DNA from: Pararhizobium capsulatum DSM 1112
GTDB lineage: Bacteria; Pseudomonadota; Alphaproteobacteria; Rhizobiales; Rhizobiaceae
Reading direction: 5' to 3'
Length of the DNA stretch: 64,000 nucleotides
Assembly (NCBI RefSeq): GCF_030814475.1
Contig: NZ_JAUSVF010000003.1
Coordinates: 1-64,000 of the forward strand
Shown here piece after piece: positions 34,538 to 44,489 of this stretch. The number at the start of each line of letters is the position of its first letter. Position 1 is the stretch's first letter. A program made the position numbers and the translations under genes. The notes below the pieces were generated by a model. That model did not search any database, was not told where the DNA came from, and saw only the letters and a program-made list of their open reading frames with translations.

Positions 34538-34754
34538 TCATATCCAGTACGGTGTCATGGCCATTGACGCCGAGTTGGTACAGGTCGAAGACCTGGTTTT
34601 TCGCAATTTCGGTGCAACGCGAGACGTCATCTTTTCGAGCCGACCGTACGAAGAGCCGGTCGGCAATGATGCCGATAACGGCGATTGCAAGCCCGGCAAC
34701 GATGCCCCGGCCGGAATCGCGCGCGTCCGGTTTGAAGTATCGGGCACACTTCAT
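34530..34754 (-). pseudogene. possible ProW-like permease C-terminal fossil
   Basis: The minus strand reads GRGIVAGLAIAVIGIIADRL, the usual last transmembrane segment of glycine-betaine/proline ABC permeases (GLAIVIIAIILDR). It then runs on without family similarity to a stop overlapping the upstream gene. No other part of the gene is present. Weak evidence. Confidence 0.3.
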
Positions 34755-35038
34755 AACTCACGTCGCCAGCAGTCCGGCGATTCGACTCATTTTCGTTTTC
34801 GCATGGGTTGCACTTCAGTGTGAATGACACGCGCGAAGTTCCGCGGACGCGCCAGCCTGTTTGGTGGTCGGCTTGCAGAGCCGCCGTCTCGACTCTCAGA
34901 ACGAACTAGCGGACTGTTGAAAAATTCCATAGCGCGAAAGACTTTGGCCGAGCCACACTCTGTTCAGGGAAAAACGAAATATGAGAAATGTACTTTCGAC
35001 GAATCGTCATCGTGCTCATGATGGTGTCCGTGCCGGCG

Positions 35039-35203
35039 TTAGCTGCTTTGTTGGAGCCCATCCCTGGAAGCGGCGAAGTGGATGGCGCCGCCAGCGCCGT
35101 TTCCGTTGGTGCCATAGTAGAGCTTGCCAGTGTGTTGCTCGTAGACAATGCGATCGCTGCGGTCCGCGGTAAGTCCGGTCGAGTTGGACGCGAAGGCACC
35201 TAA
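35039..35203 (-). pseudogene. RTX protein C-terminal fossil
   Basis: Reads LGAFASNSTGLTADRSDRIV then YEQHTGKLYYGTNGNGAGGA and IHFAAS, matching the C-terminal module of the RTX proteins at 14679 and 16200 (FHVG...DSSDRIIYN...G.L.YD.NG..TGGAVKFA). It is cut off before the terminal DFFVI signal. 34755-35038 and 35204-35287 hold no gene. Confidence 0.6.
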
Positions 35204-35287
35204 TCGCGGGCGGGGGAATGTTTGCGACAAGGCTAATTCGGGGATATTCAGATCATCTGACAAACAAATTTTACTCTGAAAGAGACT

Positions 35288-35992
35288 ATGCTGATTCGCG
35301 AAGGCGACCAACGAAACATTGAGATTGATACCCGTTTGGCCTCTCTCTTGGCTGGAGTCGCAGGCGCTTTGAACGCCGCCGGCTTTCAGGCCGTCGGTTT
35401 CTTTTCGGCGAATATGACCGGCAACATCTCTGCTATGTCTGACCATCTGGGTCTCGGGCAATTCGGCTCCGCCGCGTATCTGGGGTCGCTAATGGTGGCG
35501 TTTATCGCCGGTGCCTTCATCTCTGGTGTTCTTATTGAGGCAGGGCGTAAACGCAAGCTGCGAGCGATTTACGCTTTTAGTATTACGTTTGAAGGACTAT
35601 TGCTGTTGGTACTTGGTGGCCTCGATATTCTCGTTCAGACATTTGATCGAAGTTCTTTCTTGGTCCCTGCTTTAAGTTTCATCATGGGGCTCCAAAACGC
35701 GGCGACCACACGGATATCCAACGCTCGCGTTAGAACGACCCATGTGTCAGGCATGGCCACTGATATCGGGCTGGGACTAGCAGCGCTTTGGGGAGCCGTG
35801 GACGATCGTCACGACGCACTTGCCCGCCTTCGACTCTATAGCAAGACGATTGTATCGTTCTTGATTGGCGGTGTTGTGGGTGTCTTCCTCTATATAACTA
35901 TTGCTGGGTATTTGCTAATTTTCATGGCGGCAATCCTGTTTGCGATAGCATTGCCAGAAATTCGTCGTGCACGTACATTCCCAGACATGTGA
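35288..35992 (+). CDS. DUF1275 (YoaK-family) membrane protein
   Basis: 234 aa with about six hydrophobic segments. Family marks: GVAGALNAAGFQAVGFFSAN followed by MTGN, and the MGLQNAATTRISNARVRTTH...TGxxTDxG-type motif (VSGMATDIGLGLA). Inner-membrane protein of unknown role, often near stress or uptake genes. Stands alone; a purine-rich AAAGAGA precedes ATG 35288. Confidence 0.85.
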   Translation: MLIREGDQRNIEIDTRLASLLAGVAGALNAAGFQAVGFFSANMTGNISAMSDHLGLGQFGSAAYLGSLMVAFIAGAFISGVLIEAGRKRKLRAIYAFSITFEGLLLLVLGGLDILVQTFDRSSFLVPALSFIMGLQNAATTRISNARVRTTHVSGMATDIGLGLAALWGAVDDRHDALARLRLYSKTIVSFLIGGVVGVFLYITIAGYLLIFMAAILFAIALPEIRRARTFPDM

Positions 35993-36301
35993 GGCGACCA
36001 CGCCGGAACATTGGCTCGTTGCGCCACCGGGAACTGGAGCGCGGCATTGTCGTATCTTGCGAAATGGTACGTTTATGGAGCCGCAAATTCGGCGACCAGT
36101 CCCATAATTCGCCTTTATCGATGTGGAAATACCTGTAGACACATGCTCTGTTGCCGTGGCGGGTTAGCGACACAATTCAAAGCGGTTTTTCGCTCTAGTC
36201 AACGGTCTCCGCGGCCACAATTCTCAGTTTGTGTTGGCAGTAGCGTCCGCACTTCAAGTGGCTTTGCCTTCCAGGCGACAAAACTGCCGCGTTATGAAGG
36301 T
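35993..36301. other. non-coding stretch between convergent genes
   Basis: No convincing gene or hairpin. It separates the DUF1275 gene from the end of the dehydratase gene. Confidence 0.4.
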
Positions 36302-37501
36302 TCAGTCGAAAAAGCTCGCATCCTCTTCCTTGAGATATCTCTTGGCTCCTTCAGCGTCAATATCGAGACCCAGCCCCGGCGCTTCCAGTAGGTCCACCAT
36401 GCTGTAGTTCACGATCTGCGGCGGCAAGCCGATTACCAGGTCCTCCCACCAAGGGTCGGAGGCGGTCGGGTATTCAAAGGCGATGTAATTTGCCGGCAAC
36501 GTGGCGCAGACATTGATCAACGCGCCGAGGCCAAGCAGGCCGTTAGCGGTGCCGTGCGGTGCCATCAGGATCGAGTGCATGTAGGCGTGCTCGGCGACCC
36601 ATTTGAGCTCGGCAATGCCGCCAACGTCGGCTGGATCGGGGCCGATGACGCGTACCGCCTGCGTCTCGATCAGTTCCTTGTAGTTGTGTCGCAGGTAGAT
36701 CTGCTCACCAGTGTGGATTGGTGTCGACGTGGAGGTTGTCAGTTCCCGATAGGCCTGCGGATTGACCCACGGCACGTAGTCGCCAGTCAGCATGTCCTCG
36801 AGCCACATCAAATTGTACTTCTCGACCGCGCGAGCGAACTTGATCGCATCGGGCAGCATCCAGCCCGGGCCGCAGTCGAGCGCCAGGCTGACTTTGTCGC
36901 CCAGTACTTCCTTCATCGCGATCACGCAGTCGAGCATGTGATTGAAACCACGCTCGCTGATCACGCCCTGATCCATGGCACCGTGATAGCCGGCCTTCTT
37001 CTGCGTCACGCCGTAGTGGAAGTCCTCGATCGTGTCCTTCATGTTGGAGTGGAACGAGATTCCTTGCTTGACCATGAAAAAGTTCTGCGGCTGCTCCATC
37101 ATCCATTTGACGTCAGCGGCGTAATCCTCCGGCCGGTCACCCGCGCGTTTCTGGCGAATAGAGCCGTTGTAGACGCGCACCTTGTCCCGCACCTTGCCGC
37201 CGAGCAGTTTATAGACGGGCACGCCCGCGGCCTTGCCAGCAATATCCCATAGCGCATGCTCAATAGCGCTCACCGCCGCGCCGTACGGCTTGAAAGAGCC
37301 GCGTTGGCGGATCTTCAGCATTACTCTCTCGACGTCAGTCGGGTCCTCTCCGATCAGCGCCTCGCGGAAATGCAGCACCCAGGGCTTGAGGTAGGACTTG
37401 GTGAATTCGACTTCGCCCATACCATAGAGGCCCTCGTCCGTAACAATGCGGACGATCGGGTGTTTGCCGATAACGGCGCAGCGGAGATCGGTGATCTTCA
37501 T
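36302..37501 (-). CDS. enolase-superfamily sugar-acid dehydratase (MR subgroup) A
   Basis: 399 aa, capping domain plus TIM barrel. Likely Mg ligands D209 (LALDCGPGW), E235 (LMWLEDML) and E266 (HTGEQIYL); acid/base candidates K145 and H316 (APHGTANG). SAIEHALWDIAGKAAGVPVY is the family signature. The C-terminus (FEYPTASDPWWEDLVIGLPP) resembles uncharacterised sugar-acid dehydratases. Last of three successive paralogues on the minus strand, 17 nt after the previous one. Confidence 0.88.
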   Translation of the reverse strand: MKITDLRCAVIGKHPIVRIVTDEGLYGMGEVEFTKSYLKPWVLHFREALIGEDPTDVERVMLKIRQRGSFKPYGAAVSAIEHALWDIAGKAAGVPVYKLLGGKVRDKVRVYNGSIRQKRAGDRPEDYAADVKWMMEQPQNFFMVKQGISFHSNMKDTIEDFHYGVTQKKAGYHGAMDQGVISERGFNHMLDCVIAMKEVLGDKVSLALDCGPGWMLPDAIKFARAVEKYNLMWLEDMLTGDYVPWVNPQAYRELTTSTSTPIHTGEQIYLRHNYKELIETQAVRVIGPDPADVGGIAELKWVAEHAYMHSILMAPHGTANGLLGLGALINVCATLPANYIAFEYPTASDPWWEDLVIGLPPQIVNYSMVDLLEAPGLGLDIDAEGAKRYLKEEDASFFD

Positions 37502-37518
37502 CTTCGTTCCTTTTCGCC

Positions 37519-38880
37519 TCAGCTCCAGGTGCGATCCCAGGAATACTCATGGTCCCAATGATGCGTAGGCTGCCAAATGCCGGTGACACCCGGCTGCAGA
37601 TGCTGCGAGATCACCTCGTCGACGACGTCGTCAATCCCCAAGCCCGGCTTGTCCGGAACAGTGATGAAGCCGTTCTTCACCAGCGGCTTGGGAAGGCCCG
37701 TGACGACATCGTCCCACCAGTCAACATCGGCGGAATGGTATTCGAGTGCCATGAAATTTTCGGTCGCGGTCGCGACATGTGCTGCGGCCATTGCGGCGAT
37801 CGGACTTTCAGCCATGTGGATCGCCATGGCGACGCCATGGTCCTGCGCAATGTCGCCGATCTTCTTGGTCTCGAGGATGCCCCCGCAGGTGAGGAGGTCC
37901 GGGTGGACAACGGAGACGCCGCAGGTGTTGAGCAAAGGCTCGAAGCCCTCCTTGAGGTATATATCCTCACCAGTGCAGATCGGCACCGTGGTGGCGTCCT
38001 GCAATTGTCGGTATTGGTCGGTATACTGCCATGGGATAACATCCTCGAGCCAGGCTGGCACGAATTTTTCGATTCGCCTGGCAAGGCGAATGCCGTTCTG
38101 CATGGAGATATGGCCGATATGGTCGATCGCAAGCGGCACTTCCATACCTATGACCTCACGAACCTCGGCGATGTATTGTTCAAGCAGGTCTAGGCCCTTG
38201 TCGGAAAAGTGGAGGCCGGTAAATGGGTGCTGGACGTTATGCAAATCGTAAGCAGCGTTGCGGACACGCCGCTCTTCAATGGTCTTCAGCGGCCCGCGAC
38301 TGGGACCGTCGCGGTATCCCTCTAGTGAGCCGGCAGGAAACACGACCGCACCGGGCACATCCGCGATCTGCATCAATCCCAAATCCATCTTGAGGAAGGT
38401 GAAGCCGAGCTCCATTCGTTGCTTGAGGCGCTTACCGGTCTCGGTACCGCTCGGCACGGTGGCGTCGGTATCACAGTAGACGCGCACTTTCTCCCGAAAC
38501 CGGCCGCCGAGCATCTGGTAGATAGGGACGCCATAGGCCTTACCGGCAAGATCCCACAACGCGATTTCAACTGCCGATACGCCGCCGCCTTGCCGGCCGT
38601 GCCCGCCAAACTGCTTGATCCTGCGAAATAGGCGGTCGATGTCGCAAGGGTTCTCGCCAAGCAACCGGCTCTTCAGCATCAGCGCGTAGGTGGCGCTTGC
38701 ACCGTCGCGCACCTCGCCAAGCCCGACGATGCCTTGGTTAGTGTAAATCTTAAGCAGCACTGAGGTGAACGGCGCGCCGACAATTTCGGCTACCCGCATG
38801 TCGGTTATGCGAAGGTCGGACGGCTTGGAATGCATGTTCACCCGATTAAGCGCCTCGTCGGCTACATCTGCTTTCGGCAT
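37519..38880 (-). CDS. enolase-superfamily sugar-acid dehydratase (MR subgroup) B
   Basis: 453 aa. Mg ligands probably D253 ([10 protein letters not shown]), E279 (WLEDVIPW) and E305 (CTGEDIYL); K164 in FLKMDLGL. A ~55-residue insertion (168-225, [20 protein letters not shown]) after strand two and the [17 protein letters not shown] region recall mannonate-dehydratase-like proteins. GAGGA precedes ATG 38880. Middle gene of the three-dehydratase set. Substrate unknown. Confidence 0.87.
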   Translation of the reverse strand: MPKADVADEALNRVNMHSKPSDLRITDMRVAEIVGAPFTSVLLKIYTNQGIVGLGEVRDGASATYALMLKSRLLGENPCDIDRLFRRIKQFGGHGRQGGGVSAVEIALWDLAGKAYGVPIYQMLGGRFREKVRVYCDTDATVPSGTETGKRLKQRMELGFTFLKMDLGLMQIADVPGAVVFPAGSLEGYRDGPSRGPLKTIEERRVRNAAYDLHNVQHPFTGLHFSDKGLDLLEQYIAEVREVIGMEVPLAIDHIGHISMQNGIRLARRIEKFVPAWLEDVIPWQYTDQYRQLQDATTVPICTGEDIYLKEGFEPLLNTCGVSVVHPDLLTCGGILETKKIGDIAQDHGVAMAIHMAESPIAAMAAAHVATATENFMALEYHSADVDWWDDVVTGLPKPLVKNGFITVPDKPGLGIDDVVDEVISQHLQPGVTGIWQPTHHWDHEYSWDRTWS

Positions 38881-38940
38881 GAGTTATCCTCGTTGGTCGG
38901 CAGGACTCGTCGCCGCGCACCTCGGCGGCGTAAAGCGTTG

Positions 38941-40107
38941 CTAGTCCAGCTCTATCTCGTGGCTTTGGAGGTAATTGCGGTTCAGTTCAACGCCGAGACC
39001 AGGATTGGGCGTAAGCTTGAGGCTGCCGTTCGAGACATCGAGTGGTCTATCGATGAGGTGATCGTATTTGCCCAGGTTCCACTCCGACGTTTCGAGTTTG
39101 TAGAAATTAGGAACGGTCATCATCACCTGCGCTCCCGCAACCACGTTGATCGGCCCTGCAGCGTCATGCGGCGAGACCGGGATGTAGTAGGCTTCGCATA
39201 GGGCAGAAATCTTCTTGAGTTCAGTAATGCCCCCGGTCCAAGTGACGTCCGGCATGATGTAGTCAGCCAGCTTGTTCTCGAGCACCGGCACGAAATCCCA
39301 CTTCGTGTGGCCGCGCTCACCCCACGAGATAGCAGCGCTGACCTTCTCACGGACCTGTCTGAGGGCGTTGAGGCTTTCCGGTGGACAGGGCTCCTCGAAC
39401 CAGTCGATCTGGCCAGCTTCCTCGAGGCTCCGACAGAGGCGAATGGCGGTAGGAACGTCGAACCGGCCGTGCGCATCGATGAGGATGTCGACATCAGGAC
39501 CCGCCGTCTCGCGGATAAGAGCCGTGAGTTCGGCGGCTTCGCGTTCGTCCTTGCGGGTCATACTGCCATCGAGGTAGCCGTCCCGCTGTTCGCGAGACTG
39601 TCCACCGTCGGTGCGGCCCTGGTAAGGGAAAGGATCGAACTTGAGCGCAGTGTGGCCGGACTCGACGATGTCTCGAATTTCCCGGACCACAGCCTCATTG
39701 CCGATAAATTTAGCCTGGTTGGGATGGGTGTAGAGGGCAATTTCATTGCGTACAGGTCCACCCAACAACTCGTAAATCGGCTTACCCAAGACTTTGCCCC
39801 GTATGTCCCAAAGGGCTATGTCAATGGCGCTCACGCATTCGACTGCGGCGCCGCGACTGCCCATATACGTAAAGCTGCGGAATATCTTGTGCCACAGATA
39901 CTCAATACGCGCCGGGTCCTCGCCTGTCACAGCGGTACCGATCTGCCTTAAGATCATGCAGAGGGCGCGATTGGCGAGACTTGTCGTGGTGGTGATCTCC
40001 CCCCAGCCGCTCACCCCCTCGTCGGTGGTCACTTCGACGAACAGAAACTCTCCCCAATAAGAAGCATCGGACTTGATCAGCCACGGCCGAACGCTGGTGA
40101 TTTTCAT
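38941..40107 (-). CDS. enolase-superfamily sugar-acid dehydratase (MR subgroup) C
   Basis: 388 aa from ATG 40107 (AAAGGCAG upstream). Mg ligands D211, E238 and E264 (ILIDAHGRFDVPTAIRL, DWFEEPCPP, SWGERGHT); H213 and H314 (SPHDAAGP) as acid/base, with K156 in LKFDPF. The DAHGRFD motif places it near galactonate/mandelate-type dehydratases. First of the three minus-strand paralogues, 52 nt after the GntR gene, so all four are probably co-transcribed. Confidence 0.88.
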   Translation of the reverse strand: MKITSVRPWLIKSDASYWGEFLFVEVTTDEGVSGWGEITTTTSLANRALCMILRQIGTAVTGEDPARIEYLWHKIFRSFTYMGSRGAAVECVSAIDIALWDIRGKVLGKPIYELLGGPVRNEIALYTHPNQAKFIGNEAVVREIRDIVESGHTALKFDPFPYQGRTDGGQSREQRDGYLDGSMTRKDEREAAELTALIRETAGPDVDILIDAHGRFDVPTAIRLCRSLEEAGQIDWFEEPCPPESLNALRQVREKVSAAISWGERGHTKWDFVPVLENKLADYIMPDVTWTGGITELKKISALCEAYYIPVSPHDAAGPINVVAGAQVMMTVPNFYKLETSEWNLGKYDHLIDRPLDVSNGSLKLTPNPGLGVELNRNYLQSHEIELD

Positions 40108-40159
40108 CTCAACTGCCTTTATCAGAAATGGTCGGGATGACGACATTACAGGGCATGTA

Positions 40160-40882
40160 TTATCCTGCCCGAGCGGCGTTACGCGCCCGCATGTGTTCGA
40201 GAATGTGCCGGCCGGAGCCCTCGACATGGCGTGCAATGAGTTCGCCTGCCTCGTTCGCATTTCCCGCTTTCACATATGCGATGAGCTCCCGATGCTCACT
40301 AAGGATCGCTGCACGCCGGGCGAGCGTGAAGTTGAAACGGCGGCTCACGGCTCGAAGCACTTCGCGATGCTTCCACCAAAGCTCGGCAGCATGGCGGTTG
40401 TAGTGCCTTTGGTACATTACGGTGTGAAAGGCGGTGTCCAGCTCGCTGTGCCTGAACGTGTCGGCGAAGTTGTTCTCTTCGATCAAGCCTTGGATGCGTT
40501 CGAGTTTAGCAATATCCTCGACGGTGGCCATATTCACGAACCATCGCGTCAGTGCTGGCTCGATCAAGACGCCTATCTCGTAGATGTCCCGAACAAAATC
40601 CTGATCTATGGGCCGGACCCGCGCTCCGCGGTTGGGAACGAAGGTGACGAAACCCTCCCCGCGCAACAGTTGCAGAGCCTCGCGCACGGGGTTGGTCGAG
40701 GTGCCGTGGCGCCGGGCGAGATCGGTGACCACAAGCCGGTCGTTGGCAGCGAGCCGCCCTTCGATGATGTCTTCCCTGATCAGTTGATAAAGCGAGGCTC
40801 CCTCGCTGGAGGCCCCGTTAGCGTCTATCCCTTCGGGTGGCTGGGCTTTAAAATCGCTTGTCTCGGTCAAGGTCGTCCCCAA
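40160..40882 (-). CDS. GntR-family (FadR subfamily) regulator
   Basis: 240 aa. Winged HTH (LYQLIREDIIEGRLAANDRL, VVTDLARRHGTSTNPVREAL, QLLRGEGFVTFVPNRGARVR) followed by an all-helical FCD effector domain (RHSELDTAFHTVMYQRHYNR; metal-binding D and H residues). TTG 40882 is the only start seen in the frame. It faces the ABC importer genes and heads the dehydratase operon, so it probably represses both in the absence of a sugar acid. Confidence 0.88.
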   Translation of the reverse strand: MGTTLTETSDFKAQPPEGIDANGASSEGASLYQLIREDIIEGRLAANDRLVVTDLARRHGTSTNPVREALQLLRGEGFVTFVPNRGARVRPIDQDFVRDIYEIGVLIEPALTRWFVNMATVEDIAKLERIQGLIEENNFADTFRHSELDTAFHTVMYQRHYNRHAAELWWKHREVLRAVSRRFNFTLARRAAILSEHRELIAYVKAGNANEAGELIARHVEGSGRHILEHMRARNAARAG

Positions 40883-40888
40883 TTAGTA

Positions 40889-40934
40889 CATACATTGCTC
40901 AGATATCACGCAAGATTTCTCTAAACAATGTATG
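40889..40934. promoter_or_regulatory. inverted repeat, candidate GntR operator
   Basis: CATACATTG (40889-40897) and CAATGTATG (40926-40934) are exact reverse complements 28 nt apart in the divergent spacer between the GntR gene and the importer. Position suggests paired half-sites or two FadR-type boxes controlling both directions. Confidence 0.5.
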
Positions 40935-41079
40935 ATTTATCCAGTTGACAGGAAATTCACGATCTGAAAGCGTATGATCAGCTCGAAAGAGTACATTGGC
41001 CGAAAATGTCACGCGGCCGATGAGCAAAGACCGCTCGCCTGGAAGCAGAGCGGCGTGGGAGAGAACCTGGAGGATACCT

Positions 41080-42558
41080 ATGACGAGGATTTCACTCGGC
41101 GGTGCCGTCCTGCGCGGCACTGTCTCGACTGCTTTGATGGTATCGTTGATGTCCGCGCCGACGCTGGGTGCGCCGGTCGATTTGAGCAAGTGGTCGCCGC
41201 AATATGTCCGCTCGATTGCCGGTACACAGGATTTTGACACGGCGGCCGACTGCTCCAAGGTCACCCCGCTCGACTACAAGGGGCGACTAACTTTCTGGTA
41301 TCAGGGCGTGTTCGAGGGCGACCCCGACCTCCTGCGCCAGTATTACAAGGAGTTCTTCGAGACCTTCCGCAAAACCTATCCGAACATCCAGCTTGAGGAA
41401 CAAGCCCTCACCTATAACGACCTGCTGGATAAGTTCCGGACCGCGCTGCTTGGCAATGCAGCGCCCATGGCTGTCCGCCTGCAAATTCTGGGGGGCACGG
41501 AGTTCGCCTCAAAGGGCTATTTGGAGCCGCTAAAACCGGAGGATGTAGGATATTCGACCGAGGATTTCTGGCCCGGCGCATTGAAGGCTGTAACGTGGGA
41601 GGGGGTGACCTACGGCATTCCAACCAATAACGAGACGATGGCGTTTATCTGGAACGCTGACATCTTCAAGCGTGCTGGCCTCGATCCGGAGAAGGCTCCG
41701 GCAACTTGGGACGACGTCGTCAAGTATTCCAAGCAGATTCACGACAAGCTCGGCATTGCAGGCTACGGCCTCGTGGCCCGCAAGAATGCCGGCAATACGC
41801 CGTACCGCTTCATGCCGCAACTGTGGGCCTATGGCGGCGGTGTCTTCGACGAAGCTAACGCCAACCCGACCTATAAGAAGGTCGAGCTCAATAGCCCGCA
41901 GAGCAAGGCGGCATTGCAAGCTTCCTACGATATGTATGTCCGCGACAAGTCGGTCCCGGTTTCGGCGCTCACCAACCAGCAGGCCGACAACCAGCCCCTC
42001 TTCCTCGCTGGTCAGCTCGGCATGATGATATCGCACCCGTCCGACTACAACGTCATGCTCGACCTGCAGAAACAGGCGACGGACACCGACAAGGACAAAG
42101 CGCAGACCGTCATCGACAACATGCGCTATGGCCTAATTCCAACTGGTCCCGACGGCAAGCGTGCCGTCGTGTTTGGCGGATCCAACATTCACATCCTGAA
42201 GCCGGAATATGTCGAGGGCGGCAAGGTAGACGAGCCGGCTGCAAAAGCTATCATCTGCATGTGGACAAGCCCCGAATGGTCGCTGAAGATGGCCTATGCC
42301 GGCTCGAACCCGGGAAACCTTAACGGCTTCAAGACCAAATGGATGAAGGAACGTCTGGACAATATCAAATTCCTTGATGTCACGACTTCGATGCTGCCAT
42401 ACGGCATCCCGTTCCCGGCGCTGCCACAGTCTCCCGAGATCATGAACATCATCGTCCCGGACATGCTGCAGAATGCCCTGACCGGAGCCATGACGGTCGA
42501 CCAAGCAGCGGACGACGCAGCCAAGAAGGTAAAAACCCTCACTGACGGCGGACTCTAG
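41080..42558 (+). CDS. ABC transporter substrate-binding protein (extracellular type 1)
   Basis: 492 aa from ATG 41080 with GGAGG upstream. Signal peptide of about 32 residues (VLRGTVSTALMVSLMSAPTL, GA/PV cleavage). The family fold is seen in GRLTFWYQGVFEGDPDLLRQ, YGIPTNNETMAFIWNADIFK, FKRAGLDPEKAPATWDDVVK. It supplies substrate to the two permeases that follow. The locus suggests an acidic sugar or sugar acid as ligand. Confidence 0.92.
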   Translation: MTRISLGGAVLRGTVSTALMVSLMSAPTLGAPVDLSKWSPQYVRSIAGTQDFDTAADCSKVTPLDYKGRLTFWYQGVFEGDPDLLRQYYKEFFETFRKTYPNIQLEEQALTYNDLLDKFRTALLGNAAPMAVRLQILGGTEFASKGYLEPLKPEDVGYSTEDFWPGALKAVTWEGVTYGIPTNNETMAFIWNADIFKRAGLDPEKAPATWDDVVKYSKQIHDKLGIAGYGLVARKNAGNTPYRFMPQLWAYGGGVFDEANANPTYKKVELNSPQSKAALQASYDMYVRDKSVPVSALTNQQADNQPLFLAGQLGMMISHPSDYNVMLDLQKQATDTDKDKAQTVIDNMRYGLIPTGPDGKRAVVFGGSNIHILKPEYVEGGKVDEPAAKAIICMWTSPEWSLKMAYAGSNPGNLNGFKTKWMKERLDNIKFLDVTTSMLPYGIPFPALPQSPEIMNIIVPDMLQNALTGAMTVDQAADDAAKKVKTLTDGGL

Positions 42559-42576
42559 TCCAAGCCTGCCGATCTG

Positions 42577-42603
42577 ACCGGCTGCGCGTCAATTGCAGCC
42601 GGT
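42577..42603 (+). terminator. intercistronic hairpin after binding-protein gene
   Basis: Perfect 9-bp stem ACCGGCTGC / GCAGCCGGT with a 9-nt loop, followed by TTTCTTC, between the binding protein and first permease. Likely a partial terminator or 3' stabiliser setting excess binding protein, like the one at 28364. Confidence 0.75.
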
Positions 42604-42631
42604 TTCTTCATAAAAATAGAGGCAGGGCAAA

Positions 42632-43591
42632 GTGACGATCTTGACTGGCAAGGCCGAGGCTCGCCCAAGACTGCAACCCAATGGGGCGGGCGTGCTGCGA
42701 AAGATTTGGGAGCATCGCGTTGACTACGCGTACGTGCTCCCTGCGATCGCCGTGATGCTAATAGTCATAGCCTACCCTATCTACTACACGATCGAGCTGT
42801 CGTTCTTTAATACACCGCCTGGCCTGCAGCTCCGCGACAAGATTTTCATCGGCCTCGACAACTACACAGCCATCCTCAGCAGCCCGGTGTTCTGGAAGGT
42901 TACCTCAAACACTCTTATCTGGACACTGGGATCCACGTTCATCGCATTTGTCCTGGGGTTTGCCAGCGCGCTGGCACTGCATCGTGACTTTGTCGGCCGC
43001 GGCCTCCTGCGCGCCGTCCTGATCATTCCCTGGGTCATCAGCGCGGTCGCCGCGTCCTATATCTGGAAGTGGATTTACCATTCGGACTTTGGGATCATCG
43101 GCGCGGTGCTGGTCGGCCTCGGATTGGCCGATCGGCCGCCGAATTTCATCGACAGCGTCAGCACAGTGCTGCCCTCCTTGATCGTAGTCAATATTTGGCG
43201 GGAGTTTCCGTTTGCCATGATCATGATGATGGCTGGCCTGCAGACAGTCCCCGACCAGTTGCTGCGCGCCGCAAAAGTCGACGGAGCCAATGCATGGCAG
43301 CGGTTCTGGCACGTCACCTTCCCGCACCTGAGAAACGTTTCGACGGTCACGATCCTTCTGCTGGCAGTGGCCAACTTCAATTCTTTCATTATCCCTTGGA
43401 TCATGACCGGCGGCGGGCCGTCGAACGCATCGCATATCTGGATCACCCACATCTATGAGCTCGCCTTCGGCCGCCAGCGCTGGGGGGTAGCATCGGCCTA
43501 TTCGGTGCTGCTCTTCCTGATCCTGATGTCGCTCGGCTACTTTTACGTCCGTGCGCTAAGCGGCAACGAGCGGAAGGATGGGAGCGCATGA
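42632..43591 (+). CDS. ABC transporter permease (MalF type)
   Basis: 319 aa from GTG 42632 (AGGCAGGG upstream). Six transmembrane segments (YVLPAIAVMLIVIAYPIYYT, TLGSTFIAFVLGFASALAL, VLLFLILMSLGYFYVRAL) and the EAA loop (QLLRAAKVDGANAWQRFWHV) that docks to the ATPase. Its stop overlaps the next gene by 4 nt. Confidence 0.93.
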   Translation: MTILTGKAEARPRLQPNGAGVLRKIWEHRVDYAYVLPAIAVMLIVIAYPIYYTIELSFFNTPPGLQLRDKIFIGLDNYTAILSSPVFWKVTSNTLIWTLGSTFIAFVLGFASALALHRDFVGRGLLRAVLIIPWVISAVAASYIWKWIYHSDFGIIGAVLVGLGLADRPPNFIDSVSTVLPSLIVVNIWREFPFAMIMMMAGLQTVPDQLLRAAKVDGANAWQRFWHVTFPHLRNVSTVTILLLAVANFNSFIIPWIMTGGGPSNASHIWITHIYELAFGRQRWGVASAYSVLLFLILMSLGYFYVRALSGNERKDGSA

Positions 43592-44478
43592 GCCCGATTT
43601 CCGAGACTGCTCCTGGAGGCCAGGCCCGCCGCCGTATGCGCATTGACGGATGGCGGTGGGGCGGACGCATCTTCCTCGTTTTCATGCTGCTTTACACCGC
43701 GTTGCCGATGATCTGGATGCTGATCACCTCGATCAAGTCCGGATTCGCGGCCATGCAATTCCCGCCGCAATGGTGGCCTGACCAACCGACCCTTGCCAGC
43801 TACCGGAAGCTGCTCGATCCGCAAAACAGCGTCGGCCGGGATTTCCTCCGCTTCTTCTGGAACAGCCTTTTCGTGTCCACCGCTACGACAATCCTTTCGG
43901 TGATCGTGGCGGTTCCTGCGGCCTACGCGTTTTCGCGCTTCACCTTCCCGGGTCGGAACTTTCTGTTCTTCGCCGTCTTGCTTCGCAACATGTTCCCGGC
44001 GGTAATCTTTCTCGTGCCGCTCTTCATCCTAATGCGTGCGATCGGACTGGTGAATACGCACGGGTCGCTTATCCTCACCTACCTCACATTCGGCCTGCCG
44101 CTGGCAATCTGGCTTCTCAAGGGCTTCTACGACAATATCCCGGTGCAGCTCGAGCAGGCGGCCCGCATCGACGGGGCGACGCGGTTCCAAGCCTTTATCC
44201 TGATCGTGATGCCGCTCTCGGCGCCAGGAATCATCGCCACGGCGATCTATTCCTTCATCGGCGCGTGGAACGAGTACATCTACGCCTACACCTTCCTCTC
44301 CAAGAACGACCAGTTGACACTGCCGGTCGGCATCCAGCGCTTCTTCTCGGAAAATACGACGGACTTTCCGGGCCTGATGGCGGCCAGCTTTATGATGAGC
44401 GTGCCCGTTGTGGTGCTGTTCCTCGTCCTGCAACGATACTTCGTACGCGCCCTCACGGAAGGTGCAGTCAAGCACTAA
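43588..44478 (+). CDS. ABC transporter permease (MalG type)
   Basis: 296 aa, ATGA overlap with the MalF-type gene. Six transmembrane helices (RIFLVFMLLYTALPMIWMLI, ATTILSVIVAVPAAYAFSRF) and EAA loop (LEQAARIDGATRFQAFILIV). Second half of the importer channel. Twelve nt separate its stop from the ATPase GTG. Confidence 0.93.
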   Translation: MSPISETAPGGQARRRMRIDGWRWGGRIFLVFMLLYTALPMIWMLITSIKSGFAAMQFPPQWWPDQPTLASYRKLLDPQNSVGRDFLRFFWNSLFVSTATTILSVIVAVPAAYAFSRFTFPGRNFLFFAVLLRNMFPAVIFLVPLFILMRAIGLVNTHGSLILTYLTFGLPLAIWLLKGFYDNIPVQLEQAARIDGATRFQAFILIVMPLSAPGIIATAIYSFIGAWNEYIYAYTFLSKNDQLTLPVGIQRFFSENTTDFPGLMAASFMMSVPVVVLFLVLQRYFVRALTEGAVKH

Positions 44479-44489
44479 AGGAGTTGCCG

